A stretch of 64,000 bases of DNA from Breviolum minutum Mf 1.05b.01 (GCA_000507305.1 DF239121.1:415970-479969), one strand, 5' to 3'. Shown: positions 39,504 to 49,821, counted from the first letter of the stretch. Translations and numbers: made by a program. Notes: generated from the letters alone by a model not told the origin.

Positions 39504-39605
39504 GTGGTGCTTGAACCAACCCATCTGAAAAATATGCTCGTCAAATTGGATCAGTTCCCGTAATTTTGGAGGTAAACATAAAAAATCGTTCAAACCACCA
39601 CCTAG
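39500..39605 (+). repeat. Family A element with perfect CTAG-GT ... CTAG ends
   Basis: CTAGGTGGTGCTTGAACC ... TTCAAACCACCACCTAG. Flanked on both sides by CTAG, as expected of a 4-bp target duplication. Confidence 0.9.
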
Positions 39606-39789
39606 ATTATATATACCAAAAACGTATGCAAATAGTTGAAACCAACGCCTATAATGTCATCTAATGGTTGATAGTTGATTGTTGTTTAACAATTTTCTGG
39701 CAGATCTATGATCTAAGAATCAAAATCATCGAGGATAGTGAACCAAAGCAGAACTACAGCTACCGACTGACTAAGATAGCATGGCACAA

Positions 39790-40065
39790 CTATCCTGAAA
39801 TCAAATCCTGATCTGTCCATACCCACACCCTCACTTCTACCCAGTTCAGGCTAGGTAATCTTTCCATGAGCCGGACCTGCTCCCAAAAAAAAACTGGAGA
39901 ACCACCGACGACGGTGATGGCTGGTGCCACGAAACGCAGCTCCTTAGGAAAAGCTGCCAGCAAATGGATGACACCAATTTGACATTGAAACATGGAGCAC
40001 AAACTCATGTCTTTTCTTGATGGCTCAGCCAATGGTTTACTGTTGGTAAAGGTTGTTACTGGCAA
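39790..40065 (-). CDS. Candidate ORF, unknown
   Basis: 91 codons, probably entered at ACCAACAG near 40,038. Contains SLCSMFQCQIGVIHLLAAF and RFVAPAITVVGGSPVFFW; C-terminal limit unclear (GTGTGG donor near 39,800). The plus strand is open too. Confidence 0.35.
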   Translation of the reverse strand: MPVTTFTNSKPLAEPSRKDMSLCSMFQCQIGVIHLLAAFPKELRFVAPAITVVGGSPVFFWEQVRLMERLPSLNWVEVRVWVWTDQDLISG

Positions 40066-40207
40066 AATGGCCAGTGGCTAAAACAATTCCGCTCAAATTT
40101 CAGAAAGTCATTCCAACCAAAAGCCACACAGTTGAACCAAAAAACTAATGTTCCTCAAATAAATGTCATCTCCCCAATTTTCAAGGTGAACAACAATAAC
40201 AAAACAA

Positions 40208-40375
40208 CTAAGTCAATAAGGTGAACATAAACCACCACCAAGATGAAGATGGATCATGACTTTCATGATTTATGACTGGGGTACGTCCAATGCGACTGCC
40301 CAGCACCACTGCAACTGCCGATGCCTTGGATTCTGGATGCAGGCACCGTGGTCCACCAACGATGGGTAAAAGACA
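40208..40375 (-). CDS. Candidate C-terminal exon (55 codons)
   Basis: After TTTATAACTTAG the frame CLLPIVGGPRCLHPESKASA... stays open to TAG. Two other readings across this island are also open. Confidence 0.35.
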   Translation of the reverse strand, partial: CLLPIVGGPRCLHPESKASAVAVVLGSRIGRTPVINHESHDPSSSWWWFMFTLLT

Positions 40376-40649
40376 CTAAGTTATAAATCCATTTATAGTT
40401 GGGGTCCGGAGGTAAACAATGCTTCATAATTGGTGGTGGTTTCAAACACTTCTTGATTCTTGGGATATTTTTTTCAATCCAGGTATGCATCATGATCATC
40501 ATCACCAACAGTAGCAACATCATCAACAAATCACCTCCAAGTCTGCATTTTTACTAGAGCCTACAAGATTCAAGTTGATCGTTTCTCAAAAAACAAGGCC
40601 TCTATGGAATGTTATCGACTGGACAATCCCTGAAAACTCGCGGGATCGG

Positions 40650-40698
40650 TTCAGAAACAAACAACAAACAAAAAAACAATAAACAAGAAACGACAACC

Positions 40699-40751
<53 letters not shown>

Positions 40752-40773
40752 CCACAACAACCACAACAACAAC
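40650..40773 (+). repeat. (ACA)n microsatellite
   Basis: About 25 ACA units with an A-rich degenerate left flank and CCACAA units at the right. Confidence 0.97.
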
Positions 40774-41057
40774 ATCCACCCAAAACCGTTGCCGTGATAC
40801 CATGAAGGTCTGGCTTTCAACTATATGTGTGCGCGTCTGGCTTGCAACTTGCACACGTTGATGACTCGTTTGGATGGACCTTGGCGAGTCGCGGGTCAAA
40901 GATCCTTAAAGGAAAAACATGTGGCTTAAAGTTGGTCTTATCCAAGTGAGCAATGAAAACTGATTGTTTAGGGTATATTTGGGGTATAAAATACTATATA
41001 CCCAGTTCTATGGGGATTAAAATAATATCAATCATTCTAAGGATCCCTACTGAACTA

Positions 41058-41164
41058 CCTTCCCGAAGTTTAACAGCACATCCCTGAAGAATTACCATCC
41101 GAAAAGGAAAGGATCCTCTTTCACCCACCATTTTTCAGGGTCTATGTTAAACTTCCGGGAGGTA
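41058..41164 (+). repeat. Family C' element
   Basis: CCTTCCCGAAGTTTAACAGC ... TATGTTAAACTTCCGGGAGG; about 18-bp termini. Confidence 0.9.
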
Positions 41165-41643
41165 TGTGAGAATAACATAAGACAATACATATAGACTAAG
41201 TGACTTGAAGGGAAACCACTAAACATAAAATTAATATTCAAAAAGAAATCGACAGATGACGTGTGGTCTAAAGCTCTATATATAACTAATCAATTAATGA
41301 TATGGTCTCAATATGATGTTTATAACTGCTTGGTGCTCAACCCCCACTCAAAATGCAATTATTCCCTTGCTCGAACGCTCTTGTCTTGGAAGTTGTCATT
41401 TTGGCTGTTCATATTACTCATTACGAAGCATCATCAGCAAACTAAGTTGTAACAAATCAATACCTGGAAAGCCTTTAAGGCCATAGTTGCTGGTTTTAGG
41501 GGTAAAGTTGCCTAAACAAATAGGACACTTGGCGCTCCAGGTGCAAACATCCTACAGGATTTTGATGTCTACAACTTCTGAAGGTTTTCTTCAAATCCAA
41601 CCTTCAAACTTGGAATTCCGACAGTTTTTGGGTGAAATGTACC

Positions 41644-41742
41644 CTCCCTGAAACTATCAGCTCGCACCTGAAAATGGTGGTTTCCAATAGGAATTTCCTT
41701 TTCCAAGGGTCTATTTTCAGGTGCTATGTTAGTTTCAGGGAG
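41644..41742 (+). repeat. Family C element
   Basis: CTCCCTGAAACTATCAGC ... GCTATGTTAGTTTCAGGGAG; near-perfect hairpin. Confidence 0.9.
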
Positions 41743-41822
41743 TGTAACTCACATATCTATTTCAGAATTGTTGTTTTAAAATGATTGTCCTTTTTGCTCA
41801 CAAGGGAAAGCTTTGAAGTCAG

Positions 41823-42041
41823 GAACAACATTCCTTTTCTGGTAAAACTCCGGAAATGTGGCAGAAATGCTACCAGGATTTGGAAATGACACCGAACAGG
41901 CTTGAATTTTCATCAAAATCGATGGCGAGGCAAAAGTTCAAACTGATGGGATGGGACCCCACAAAATGGACCTGCCAAATAGTGAATAATTATGCATCAA
42001 TTTTGGAGAGAACTTTTTGGGACTTTAGTATCACTAATTGA
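41823..42041 (+). CDS. Candidate exon (72 codons)
   Basis: After CTTTGAAGTCAG, phase 0: EQHSFSGKTPEMWQKCYQDL... including MTPNRLEFSSKSMARQK and LMGWDPTKWTC, to TGA. Internal GTGAAT and GTATCA donors are possible ends. Long, evenly mixed and probably real; family unknown. Confidence 0.5.
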   Translation, partial: EQHSFSGKTPEMWQKCYQDLEMTPNRLEFSSKSMARQKFKLMGWDPTKWTCQIVNNYASILERTFWDFSITN

Positions 42042-42110
42042 TGGGTCCCAAAAACATAGTAGCAACATGTACCTGAGGATTGTCATACTTAAAGCCTCAT
42101 TTCCCAACAG

Positions 42111-42249
42111 ATTTCGCGTTTCACCAAAAACCAAACTCCTCGACCTGTCGTCTCCGACTTCCGGTTTCCCCAAGGGCCAACAGAGGAACATCGACTTTTT
42201 GGGCCAAACAAAAACCTTTGATGTTCATCATCACCCTCCATGCCTCCAT
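42111..42249 (+). CDS. Candidate exon
   Basis: 139 bp between CATTTCCCAACAG and CAT/GTATAA. It encodes FRVSPKTKLLDLSSPTSGFP and 26 more residues ending in HHHPPCLH. The next candidate (42,377, LHPNDPFPKTLPEKRDAAS) begins in the phase this one leaves. Confidence 0.45.
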
Positions 42250-42376
42250 GTATAAAGCCATTTGGAACGGGTTATTCAACCCCAGTTAGGGTACTTACTT
42301 ACTAACCATGCTTTTTCCTCAACTACGACTTACAAGGTCCTGTAAGGTAATCCTCCAAGTGGGGGGTGCCGGGTAG

Positions 42377-42451
42377 CTCCATCCAAATGATCCCTTCCCG
42401 AAAACATTGCCCGAAAAACGCGACGCGGCCTCCGCCTCCCAGGCGGTCCAT
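42377..42451 (+). CDS. Candidate exon
   Basis: After GCCGGGTAG; phase 0 gives LHPNDPFPKTLPEKRDAASAS. Another phase gives an Arg/Pro-rich peptide to 42,485. The GC-rich island (42,400-42,490) is open in several frames. Confidence 0.3.
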
Positions 42452-42750
42452 TGATAGCTCCAAGCGCCGTGGCGCTCCACGTCAGGTCCATGGTGGAAGC
42501 TTCCACCGAGGGAAAGGGTTGGTACACCAAAGATATGGGGGTGCAGTTTGGAAATGCCTTATTCCCAGAGAAATCAAATGTAGATGGTATATGTAAATAT
42601 GAAGCTATCACATAAATGTATGTATATATATATTTATATACACATAGAGTTAAATTACATGTTAGTTAATGAGATGTGTGGTTATGGATGTAAATACACG
42701 AATGCTAATGAATCTGGGCCGGGTATAAATTTCGAAGTTTTAAGTGTTGC

Positions 42751-42897
42751 CTACAGATCGTGGTGTATCTTGCTAATTTCTTCCATATTGCCGTGAACCT
42801 GTATCTTTAGCAAGTTGGTCACTCGTAAGAGTTGCATAGTGAGTGTCAATGTTTTCATTGTAATTTCATGGAACATTTCTATGTTTGGGTTGAAGAA
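42751..42897 (-). CDS. Candidate C-terminal exon
   Basis: After GTTCAACCAAG the frame RFFNPNIEMFHEITMKTLTL... is open to TAG. The plus strand is closed in all frames here. Confidence 0.4.
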   Translation of the reverse strand, partial: FFNPNIEMFHEITMKTLTLTMQLLRVTNLLKIQVHGNMEEISKIHHDL

Positions 42898-42936
42898 CCT
42901 TGGTTGAACAATGAAAAAATACACCAGTTTTGACTG

Positions 42937-43110
42937 AATGAATGCCTGTTCCTTGGACAAATTGACAAATTGCCGGTTGAGGTGGTCCGAACAACTTCGG
43001 TCCAGTGAAAAAACGTTGATGTCGAAGCTTGTTCATGGACTTGATGGCAAAGTCACAGCAAACACACTTGAAGATTTCTGGGTCTTTTCTTGCCCCAAAT
43101 CCCTAATCTA
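42937..43110 (+). CDS. ORF of 57 codons, unknown
   Basis: ATG directly after an in-frame stop: MNACSLDKLTNCRLRWSEQL..., with LVHGLDGKVTANTLEDF, to TAA. The antisense strand is open and reads FKCVCCDFAIKSMNKLRHQR, superficially finger-like, so the strand is uncertain. Confidence 0.4.
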
Positions 43111-43165
43111 ACTCTATGATGACCTTTTTTTCAACATCATTCCTTGTGAGTGTCTGAGCCTGCAG

Positions 43166-43254
43166 TGTCTAACGTCTACATTACTTCAATTGAAAAGTCA
43201 TCAGGAGAAATGGAGAAAACCAAACGTAACAAGGATACGTCATTAAAGCATTGA
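43166..43254 (+). CDS. Candidate exon, charged
   Basis: After GAGCCTGCAG, 28 codons (SNVYITSIEKSSGEMEKTKR...) to TGA. Lys/Glu/Ser-rich. Confidence 0.35.
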
Positions 43255-43709
43255 TCCACACACGGAATGTTGGAGCGCTTACAACTGAAACCAATACCAC
43301 CAATATCTCAGCATTCCGCCACAAAAAAAACATCAAAAAGGCAGCTATGTCCCTCCAATAAACCTTACGCCCCCATGAAATGTGAAAACGTGTTCTGTCA
43401 AAATTCCTACAGTTGTTTGCCTGAAAGTGTCATTCATTTGGATGCCACCGACCAAAAAATGTGTTGAGGTCTCCTGGAAACATTGGGAAATTTGAGGGAA
43501 AACACAACCATGAGCTAAGCCCATCTTTTTGAGCTGCGGGGTTCAGGGCACACCTGATGGAAGTCGCGGTTCTCTTGGATCATCTTTGCACCGACTGAAC
43601 ACGCGGTGGTCTCAATTCAGCCAGCAGTTTTGAATCCTCCTTCTCTATCATGAGAGTAGGGGCTAGAAAGTGGCGCTGCATACACCGCACTGATGTTCTG
43701 TCTGTTCAG

Positions 43710-43846
43710 GTTCAAAGAAGGCAACACTCCCAACACCAAACTAACAGGTCAAAGAGAACAGATCTATCAACCAGTTCTTGGGGACCACACAGACAGTGAC
43801 TCGCCAACGTGTGACATGGAATCAATGCAGCTCAGTTGCTTGTTAG
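43710..43846 (+). CDS. Candidate exon
   Basis: 137 bp between a good acceptor (TTCTGTCTGTTCAG) and TTAG/GTTGTT. It encodes FKEGNTPNTKLTGQREQIYQ and 25 more residues, acidic and Thr/Ser-rich. One of the better plus-strand exons. Confidence 0.5.
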
Positions 43847-44179
43847 GTTGTTTGGTACAGTTGATCCTTTCTGTTCAAAATTGTGGTGTTTGATGGCTTC
43901 CATTAACGGTCCCATGATGAAATCTGCGTTTCGAAGGATATCACATATGAACAGGACCTACTGCACCAAATGGTTCGATTAGTGATGCTACACAATGGCA
44001 GACAAGAAATCGTCCTGCATTCGGCTGGATCCGTGTCCCAGGTGCTGGGGAAAAAATGGAAACTTTGTGACTCGAGGATCAATGGGACGATTGCATACTT
44101 CCCCATATTTGGTAAAAACAAAACTCTCAAATGTAGGTATATGTAGCAGTCCCATGGTGATTTTATGACTTGAAAATAA

Positions 44180-44276
<97 letters not shown>

Positions 44277-44293
44277 GTGNTTGAAATAAGATA

Positions 44294-44387
<94 letters not shown>

Positions 44388-44422
44388 GTGATGTTGGTGA
44401 TGATGGTGATGATGATGGTGAG
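44180..44422 (+). repeat. (GAT)n microsatellite with internal N
   Basis: Two long GAT blocks separated by TGGTG-N-TTGAAATAAGATA at 44,280. The flank TTGAAAATAAGAT is repeated after the N. Confidence 0.97.
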
Positions 44423-44636
44423 GTGTGAAGTGAAAAACCAACCAATATGATAATGTTCATGAAATACAACCAACATAACCTCATCTTTCAACAAAAAACT
44501 GCTACAACTATATACACAACTCCATCCGTGATGCAGCTGTCATTGCTCTATGTCATTGACATGCACAAAGACTTCCATTGAACCCGTTGGCTAATCTTGT
44601 TTGCTGTTTCTCTGAAGGGATTTGGATCATCTTTCA

Positions 44637-44746
44637 TCAGCCTGAAAGGCATAAGAAACCCGTAAAGATTCCTATGAAAATGCCAAGGTCCATGGCAAAC
44701 ATCAACCAAACTCCAAGGGTGTGATTTTCTTCATCGATGGTTGCCC
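44637..44746 (-). CDS. Candidate membrane-protein exon
   Basis: 35 codons to TGA, reading ATIDEENHTLGVWLM then a strongly hydrophobic run (MFAMDLGIFIGIFTGFLCL). Together with 44,986-45,204 it suggests a small multi-pass membrane protein on this strand. Confidence 0.45.
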
Positions 44747-44830
44747 CTCATTTCAAGACTAAGCATGTTGTTTCAGAACGGGCTTTGATATGTAGCGGAC
44801 AAATCAACATGTGAAAAATAGAGACTTGAG

Positions 44831-44897
44831 GACATGAATACACTACGAATCCAGCCAGTAACGAGGCTAATTCCTCAAAACACCACTTAAAGAAGTG
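44831..44897 (+). CDS. Candidate exon with GTAAGT donor
   Basis: 21 codons (HEYTTNPASNEANSSKHHLK...) between GACTTGAG and a perfect GTAAGT. It lies between the two membrane exons of the opposite strand, so one of the two sets may be wrong. Confidence 0.3.
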
Positions 44898-44985
44898 GTA
44901 AGTTTGAAATACATCGTATATCCTGAGGTAATAGAACTATGTTCATAGGACTTTCCAATCCTGCCCCAAACAATCCCAAACGGCC

Positions 44986-45204
44986 CTATTCTATCAGGAA
45001 CCTCCCGTATTCCCAAGAAACGACCGACATCAAATGCGTCATCTCCTTTATGTTGGAGTTGTTTTCATCAACTCCTTGGTCACACAGTTGCAGAAAACAA
45101 CATGCAAAGACGCACTGACTAGCAAGAAAGATCAAGAGGCTAATAGTTATATTCCTTTTCATTAGCTTATATACGGGGTTCCTAGAACTTACCAATAAAA
45201 ACAC
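44986..45204 (-). CDS. Candidate membrane-protein exon (72 codons)
   Basis: Contains a hydrophobic helix (ISLLIFLASQCVFACCFLQL) followed by an Asp/Asn-rich loop and HLMSVVSWEYGRF. An internal acceptor (TTTCTTGCTAG, about 45,121) could shorten it. The candidate at 44,637-44,746 downstream carries a second helix. Confidence 0.45.
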   Translation of the reverse strand: MFLLVSSRNPVYKLMKRNITISLLIFLASQCVFACCFLQLCDQGVDENNSNIKEMTHLMSVVSWEYGRFLIE

Positions 45205-45312
45205 ATGAGTGAGACAAGATGGGTGTCATTAAGTACAGTATTATCATGGTCTATCTTTAAAAAAAACTGAGGTTTATCCAATCAACGATAAAGGGTTCTC
45301 ACTCGGACTTAC

Positions 45313-45420
45313 TCAGGTTGTGGTTCAGTAGGGTCATGACTTGTATCTTGCAGCCTGCGCCTACAGCACTTCAATCTCAATCTGGTTTTGCCCATGGCAA
45401 GCCCGGCATAACACATATGA
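45313..45420 (-). CDS. Candidate exon with GTAAGT donor
   Basis: Frame AGLAMGKTRLRLKCCRRRLQ then DTSHDPTEPQP, leaving at GTAAGT. Left border uncertain. Basic and Cys-containing. Confidence 0.35.
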
Positions 45421-45505
45421 TTTGTCGTGTAAATGTTCTTTAGATCAGTGGATTGTAGCGTCTCAACTTTCAGACGTGCGGCTGTATTATGTATAGTGAT
45501 TAAGA

Positions 45506-45775
45506 GTGTTGGGATATAGTGGGATTCCCAACTGTTCAACGCTGTACTTCAAGGATTTGTCAAAACAAAACAATCTCCAATCGATGGGAAACCCGCATGG
45601 AAACTATCAGCTAGAGCACGAATTGAGTAGGATTGCCCTTAGTCACAACGCTTCCTCAGTACTTCAATGTCAATATGCAAGCCAAGAATGGCGAATCATC
45701 TACAAACAACACCCTGACAATGTTGAAAACCTGATGGTACACTTGGCCACAAAAAGATTGTGGCAAACATATTAA
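45506..45775 (+). CDS. ORF of about 89 codons, unknown
   Basis: Includes YQLEHELSRIALSHNASSVL and QEWRIIYKQHPDNVENL; hydrophilic with regular amphipathic spacing. A second ORF (45,760-46,026) overlaps its end. The nominal start codon is a TTG, so this is probably an exon. Confidence 0.35.
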   Translation: MLGYSGIPNCSTLYFKDLSKQNNLQSMGNPHGNYQLEHELSRIALSHNASSVLQCQYASQEWRIIYKQHPDNVENLMVHLATKRLWQTY

Positions 45776-46556
45776 TATGGCAGACCATTTTATCGAATCA
45801 ACGTCGGCTACCCGTCGACTCGAATCCCATAGAACTTACGGCAAAAACGCTGTCACCATTCTCACAAGCACTTTGTAAAGTGTTCCATGAAACAAAAAAT
45901 ATCATGGAACAAGGTCACGTTCCAAACAACCTGTTTTTTTTGGGGGGTTCTCTCATAGATTGCAACTCAGATGAATCCATGGTGGCGAAATTTAGAACTG
46001 GGTATTTTACTACCACTTTTTATTGAAATATTCTGATGCATGTTGGTGGGATCTATCCCCTGTTAGCAGTGGAATATGAAGCTTTGGATTGGGACCCCTG
46101 ACTGGGACTGGGCGGTTTTGGCAGATTTATGGCATGAAAATATGGGCCGCTTTGGTACTGACGCTAATCGATCCAGGTTGGCTCCCCATAATTGAACCAA
46201 AAAAATGCAAATGAATAACCAGATCCAAACACACATAACTTGGGGGCCCCTCCCCGGCCCACTAACAGTGGAATTGTTCCAGGTTTATAGAGGGCCCCTG
46301 GCCATAAAAATGAACAGATTCTTCTTTCGTGGGGGATACCCCCGAAACATAACATATAAATAATTCAAAGCAATATTTATTTGAAGCTACGGAGACCCAA
46401 TACCGAAGTATTGGCAAATTCTTTAATGATGATCTCAACAACCAACAAACAAAAAAACTCTGACAGACCTCCATCAATCAATTCAACTGACGAAAATCCA
46501 TTTGCTGTTGCTGTTGCTGTTGTTTGTTTGTGTGTTTGGTGTTTTTTTGGTTTTTT

Positions 46557-46706
46557 CTATGTCTCCAAGTCTCTGATTTCGCTCGCATTCCAACGTGGCT
46601 TCTGAGAGAGCCTTTTACGAACCAACTCTTTGGTCACTTCGTCCGGAAACTCCTTCACCTGGAGATCTGGCGGGTCCGTCGGCTGAGTTGAGATGTGAAC
46701 AAATTC
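46557..46706 (-). CDS. Candidate C-terminal exon beside repeat N
   Basis: Entered at CCTCCAAG, which is the end of the 152-bp inverted-repeat element 46,709-46,860. Frame YGICSHLNSADGPA is one reading; the ORF reading is MEFVHISTQPTDPPDLQVKE and then a Lys/Arg-rich tail to TAG. The downstream half (DEVTKELVRKRLSQKPRWN) looks like a helical basic segment. Confidence 0.45.
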   Translation of the reverse strand, partial: EFVHISTQPTDPPDLQVKEFPDEVTKELVRKRLSQKPRWNASEIRDLET

Positions 46707-46708
46707 CA

Positions 46709-46860
46709 TACTTGGAGGATCATCCCAGGTATCGTAACTAGTTAGAATCACCCCCATTTATAAGCCATTTAGCCCATTTGGAAGGGAAACAACCCGATCC
46801 TTAGGGGACTTACTATCCATGGTTATTACCCACTTACTAAATGGGATGATCCTCCAAGTA
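46709..46860 (+). repeat. 152-bp element N with 18-bp perfect ends
   Basis: TACTTGGAGGATCATCCC and exact reverse complement. A related right half (TAATCCTCCAAGT) is at about 42,350. Confidence 0.9.
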
Positions 46861-46861
46861 G

Positions 46862-47410
46862 GTTGTGATTTTTGATTGTTGGTGATTCCACAACATGGCC
46901 CCTACTAGTAAAAAACAACCCCTGTAAAACCCCCCCGAAAAATGGCCTTATACATGGGAAAACTAGGGTTATAAGCCCTTATATACCCAAATGCTCCATG
47001 TACGGACTATTTGCCTACAGGTGCAAAATGGCCACATTTTTGAAGGGGAAATGCCTTGCTGCATTGCTGAATTTTCTTTACGAGCATCTGGGAATGTGAT
47101 GAATTCAGGAAACCAAATCGGAAGTATTTCCCGAAAAACAAAATAATGATGCATGACATGTGTATATTTTTGTCTGAAATAGGATGTATATTCCATTGAT
47201 ACTAGGGAATCCCTCACATAGAATGTTCACAATACATTATTTGTTCATTTGATCTGGGCTTTTCAGGATATGGAAATGTATCACTAATGAGCATGGACAC
47301 CGGATGACAAAAACCATCCTGGGCCGCACTGTTGGAGTTGCAAGGTGTCCAAAAATAATGAATGTTGCAAGATTACCACACTTCCTGAAACATTTAACAG
47401 ATCTCAGTGC
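46862..47410. other. Repeat debris, no gene seen
   Basis: Half copies of families D and I-like sequence (CCATTTATAAG, CCCTTATATACCC). Short ORFs on both strands without splice-site support. Confidence 0.5.
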
Positions 47411-47414
47411 ACAA

Positions 47415-47522
47415 ATGCTGTTGATGGAAGAAATCCTGCACCATTTCGGATGTATAAAAACCCTGTACAAATAATGGTAGATTCTCCATATCAACTGGTA
47501 CCAGATTCCTTCCATCTATATC
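47415..47522 (+). repeat. Family B element
   Basis: TGCTGTTGATGGAAGAAATC ... AGATTCCTTCCATCTATATC; right terminus mutated. Confidence 0.8.
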
Positions 47523-47631
47523 AACCACCGGCCCTAAGCGCTCTGGATGCACCTTGCAAACCACAACATAAAGTGTGGGCAAGTTACATTCGAATACAAA
47601 GAAACTAAAGATATTGGAGCGAGGAAAACAA

Positions 47632-47732
47632 ACAACCACGGGAACCCACAACCTTCATTTTTAGGGGTTATAACCCATAATTTGGGGCGTAAAACTTTTA
47701 TCTTTCATGGTTTTGGGGTCCAAGGGAATATA
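47632..47732 (+). repeat. Family G repeat, copy 2
   Basis: AACCACGGGAACCCACAACC ... CATGGTTTTGGGGTCCAAGG. Confidence 0.85.
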
Positions 47733-48327
47733 TTATATTGCAACAAAGATGCTGGACTGTGGGGAAACAAAAGGTGGACACATTTTAAAATGAGTTGCAA
47801 TGCACATATCTCCTTAAAGGTGAACGTCAGTATTGATATTTTGACCAACATGCAAAGATCCAAAGATTTGTACCTAGCGACCTAACAGCTTTCCTCACCA
47901 ATCCACCTATCATTTCTAATCCAGCCGTTTTTGTGCGCCAAGTAGCCTCCAACCAAACGTGCTGCACATAATTCCTCACATGAAGCGGTTGCGGCTAATC
48001 GTCAACATTCCCACATGAATTCATTAGACGCCTTCAGAAAAGGAGAAGCTGCAACGAATATGGATATATACAGCAAATATAAACTCTATAGTGTAACAAT
48101 GGTTTTCTGAAAAGAACATAGTGGCTATTTAAACAACCCGATGAGTTTCAATCGTGGTAAAGTAGTGTGCATTGAAAAGCTACAAAGTGCATAAAGCCTT
48201 TACAACGGATGTTGAAGAGACAACCGTGTGAACTATAGATGCTGCCGCTGTCCCACTTGTCTAAAGCATCTACGCTAGCCTGTTGATTTTGGTTTGTAAG
48301 ATCAGCAGCACCTACGGCTTAGCTTAC

Positions 48328-48470
48328 AACGTCTCTGTTGTCACCTTTCACATGCTCTAACATTTTGCAAGTACATTCCAGTTCGATACTATCATTTTGT
48401 GCATATTTCTGGCAAAAACAACATGTTTGTTTTCCCCACCTCTCCCAGGTTAACGAAAACATCACGATTT
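48328..48470 (-). CDS. Candidate exon, cysteine-rich
   Basis: 143 bp between GATCACCTCAAG and GTT/GTAAGC. It encodes 47 residues including IVMFSLTWERWGKQTCCFCQ and IELECTCKMLEHV. CCFC...CTC could be a metal-binding pair but matches no finger I know. Good splice signals. Confidence 0.55.
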
Positions 48471-48607
48471 CTTGAGGTGATCCCGGGGGTCGCCAAACAA
48501 ATGCTACCCCCAATAGGATCCATGAAAGGTGAAAAATGGTCACATTCAAGGGGAAATGGCTGGGTAAATATTCCGACATGGATCCTATGAGGTACCCCTT
48601 GATGTGG

Positions 48608-48718
48608 CCATTTTCTTACCAAATGTAGGGAACCCAAAACCATGAAAAATGAAGGTTTTACACCCCAAATTATGGGTCATAACAACTAAAAATGAAGGTT
48701 GTCGGTTCCCATGGTATC
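48608..48718 (-). repeat. Family G repeat, copy 3 (inverted)
   Basis: GTAGGGAACCCAAAACCATG ... GAAGGTTGTCGGTTCCCATG. Confidence 0.85.
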
Positions 48719-48725
48719 TGGAGCA

Positions 48726-48852
48726 TCTGGGTACGCCAACAAACATCGTCTTACATTGCAACACTTTTGCGCCGAAGGGACGGGTCGCGATCCCGCTTCA
48801 AACGTTGCACTTCACGTAAGCACCACAAGCGACGATTACATCGACCTTGAAA
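48726..48852 (+). CDS. Candidate exon
   Basis: Frame ASGYANKHRLTLQHFCAEGT then GRDPASNVALHVS and an acidic end (DDYIDLENGSG), leaving near AATG/GTTCTG. It starts right beside the terminus of a family-G repeat. Confidence 0.4.
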
Positions 48853-48876
48853 ATGGTTCTGGAAAAAAATACACCC

Positions 48877-48971
48877 CCCCGGGATCAGTGTATGGTATAT
48901 TTACCTACATCTTGATTGTTGAATTTTTATGTTAACTTTAGGTATGTATATACCATACATAGATCCTATGG
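48877..48971 (+). repeat. Family D element
   Basis: CCCGGGATCAGTGTATGGTA ... TATACCATACATAGATCCTA TGGG. Confidence 0.85.
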
Positions 48972-49175
48972 GTGGACTATACCCGAAAGCTAAGATGACA
49001 ATGGAAAATCAATTTTCTTTTAGTAATTTGAAAAGGATTTATACATATTCCAATGATTGCAATGCTAGTTTTCCGGCGGTGGGGAAAAATATTCCCTGAT
49101 CAAAATGAAATCCACATGTATGATTTACATTGATTACCCCCCCGTACTGTTGAACTTCCTAGTAGACTTATTTGA

Positions 49176-49355
49176 ATGTTCTGCAAGGAGATACTGCATA
49201 CATCGGCTTTAAGGATTGCATCCGGGCAAAATTGGGAATCCCCATGGTTTCATCATTCCGTGAAACCGGGAGTTTCAACGGCTGAAAAAACTCTACGCTT
49301 AAAAATTCCAAACTCAAGGAGTTTTAAACAAATACGGGGAGAAGCTCCACCATGA
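49176..49355 (+). CDS. ORF of 59 codons, unknown
   Basis: ATG right after an in-frame stop: MFCKEILHTSALRIASGQNW... to TGA, with KPGVSTAEKTLRLKIP. Basic; no family recognised. Possibly a small single-exon gene. Confidence 0.4.
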   Translation: MFCKEILHTSALRIASGQNWESPWFHHSVKPGVSTAEKTLRLKIPNSRSFKQIRGEAPP

Positions 49356-49474
49356 ACAAGATATAATCATCTTGTCAGTAGGTGTTTCTGCTGGAGTTTG
49401 ATAGTGATTTTCTCATGTTTGGGGAGACATGAAAAGGAACGTAAGGTTGAAGTCTTATGTTTTGACAAATAGTT

Positions 49475-49729
49475 TTGCCGGCAAAGTATTTCATCTCATC
49501 TTTTGATCACTTCCCGCGCCAACCCCATGAGAAGTCAAAAACTCAAACCTTCAAACTTTCCCATTCAACATTGTCATTCCCTTACTTGCTGAGATCATCC
49601 AGGAAAAAAAAGGTCGAAACAATAATATCTGTTTGTATACACTACAGATTTCCATCCCACGGGTTCAAGTTCAACCATTCAGCAGCTAGGTTCACTTTCC
49701 AAACGAAATTTCGGATATGTTGGGATTAG
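49475..49729 (+). CDS. ORF of 84 codons, unknown
   Basis: Starts nominally at TTG, so probably an exon entered at GGCAAAG (about 49,487): YFISSFDHFPRQPHEKSKTQ... with a basic centre (RSSRKKKVETIIS). Unrecognised. Confidence 0.35.
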   Translation: MPAKYFISSFDHFPRQPHEKSKTQTFKLSHSTLSFPYLLRSSRKKKVETIISVCIHYRFPSHGFKFNHSAARFTFQTKFRICWD

Positions 49730-49821
49730 CCAGGATTGAAATGTAGTTTTGGACAATTGGGCGTGTCAAAAAATCAGGCCACCCCCAACAATTTAAGTAA
49801 ATGCTCATCGGTTTTTTTCAG

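Noticed and set aside
40586..40899. Poly-Cys, poly-Val and poly-Asn ORFs; flank open in several frames
   Set aside because: Dominated by the ACA array; the non-repetitive flank at 40,790-40,900 has no clear splice borders and reads equally well on both strands.
42959..43102. Minus-strand finger-like exon (FKCVCCDFAIKSMNK)
   Set aside because: Lacks the second histidine of a C2H2 finger and is antisense to a 57-codon plus ORF; left as an alternative only.
43632..43725. Minus-strand Cys-x2-Cys peptide with a possible 23-nt intron
   Set aside because: Antisense to the better-supported plus exon 43,710-43,846.
43903..44494. 193- and 168-codon ORFs
   Set aside because: Almost entirely microsatellite with an N inside.
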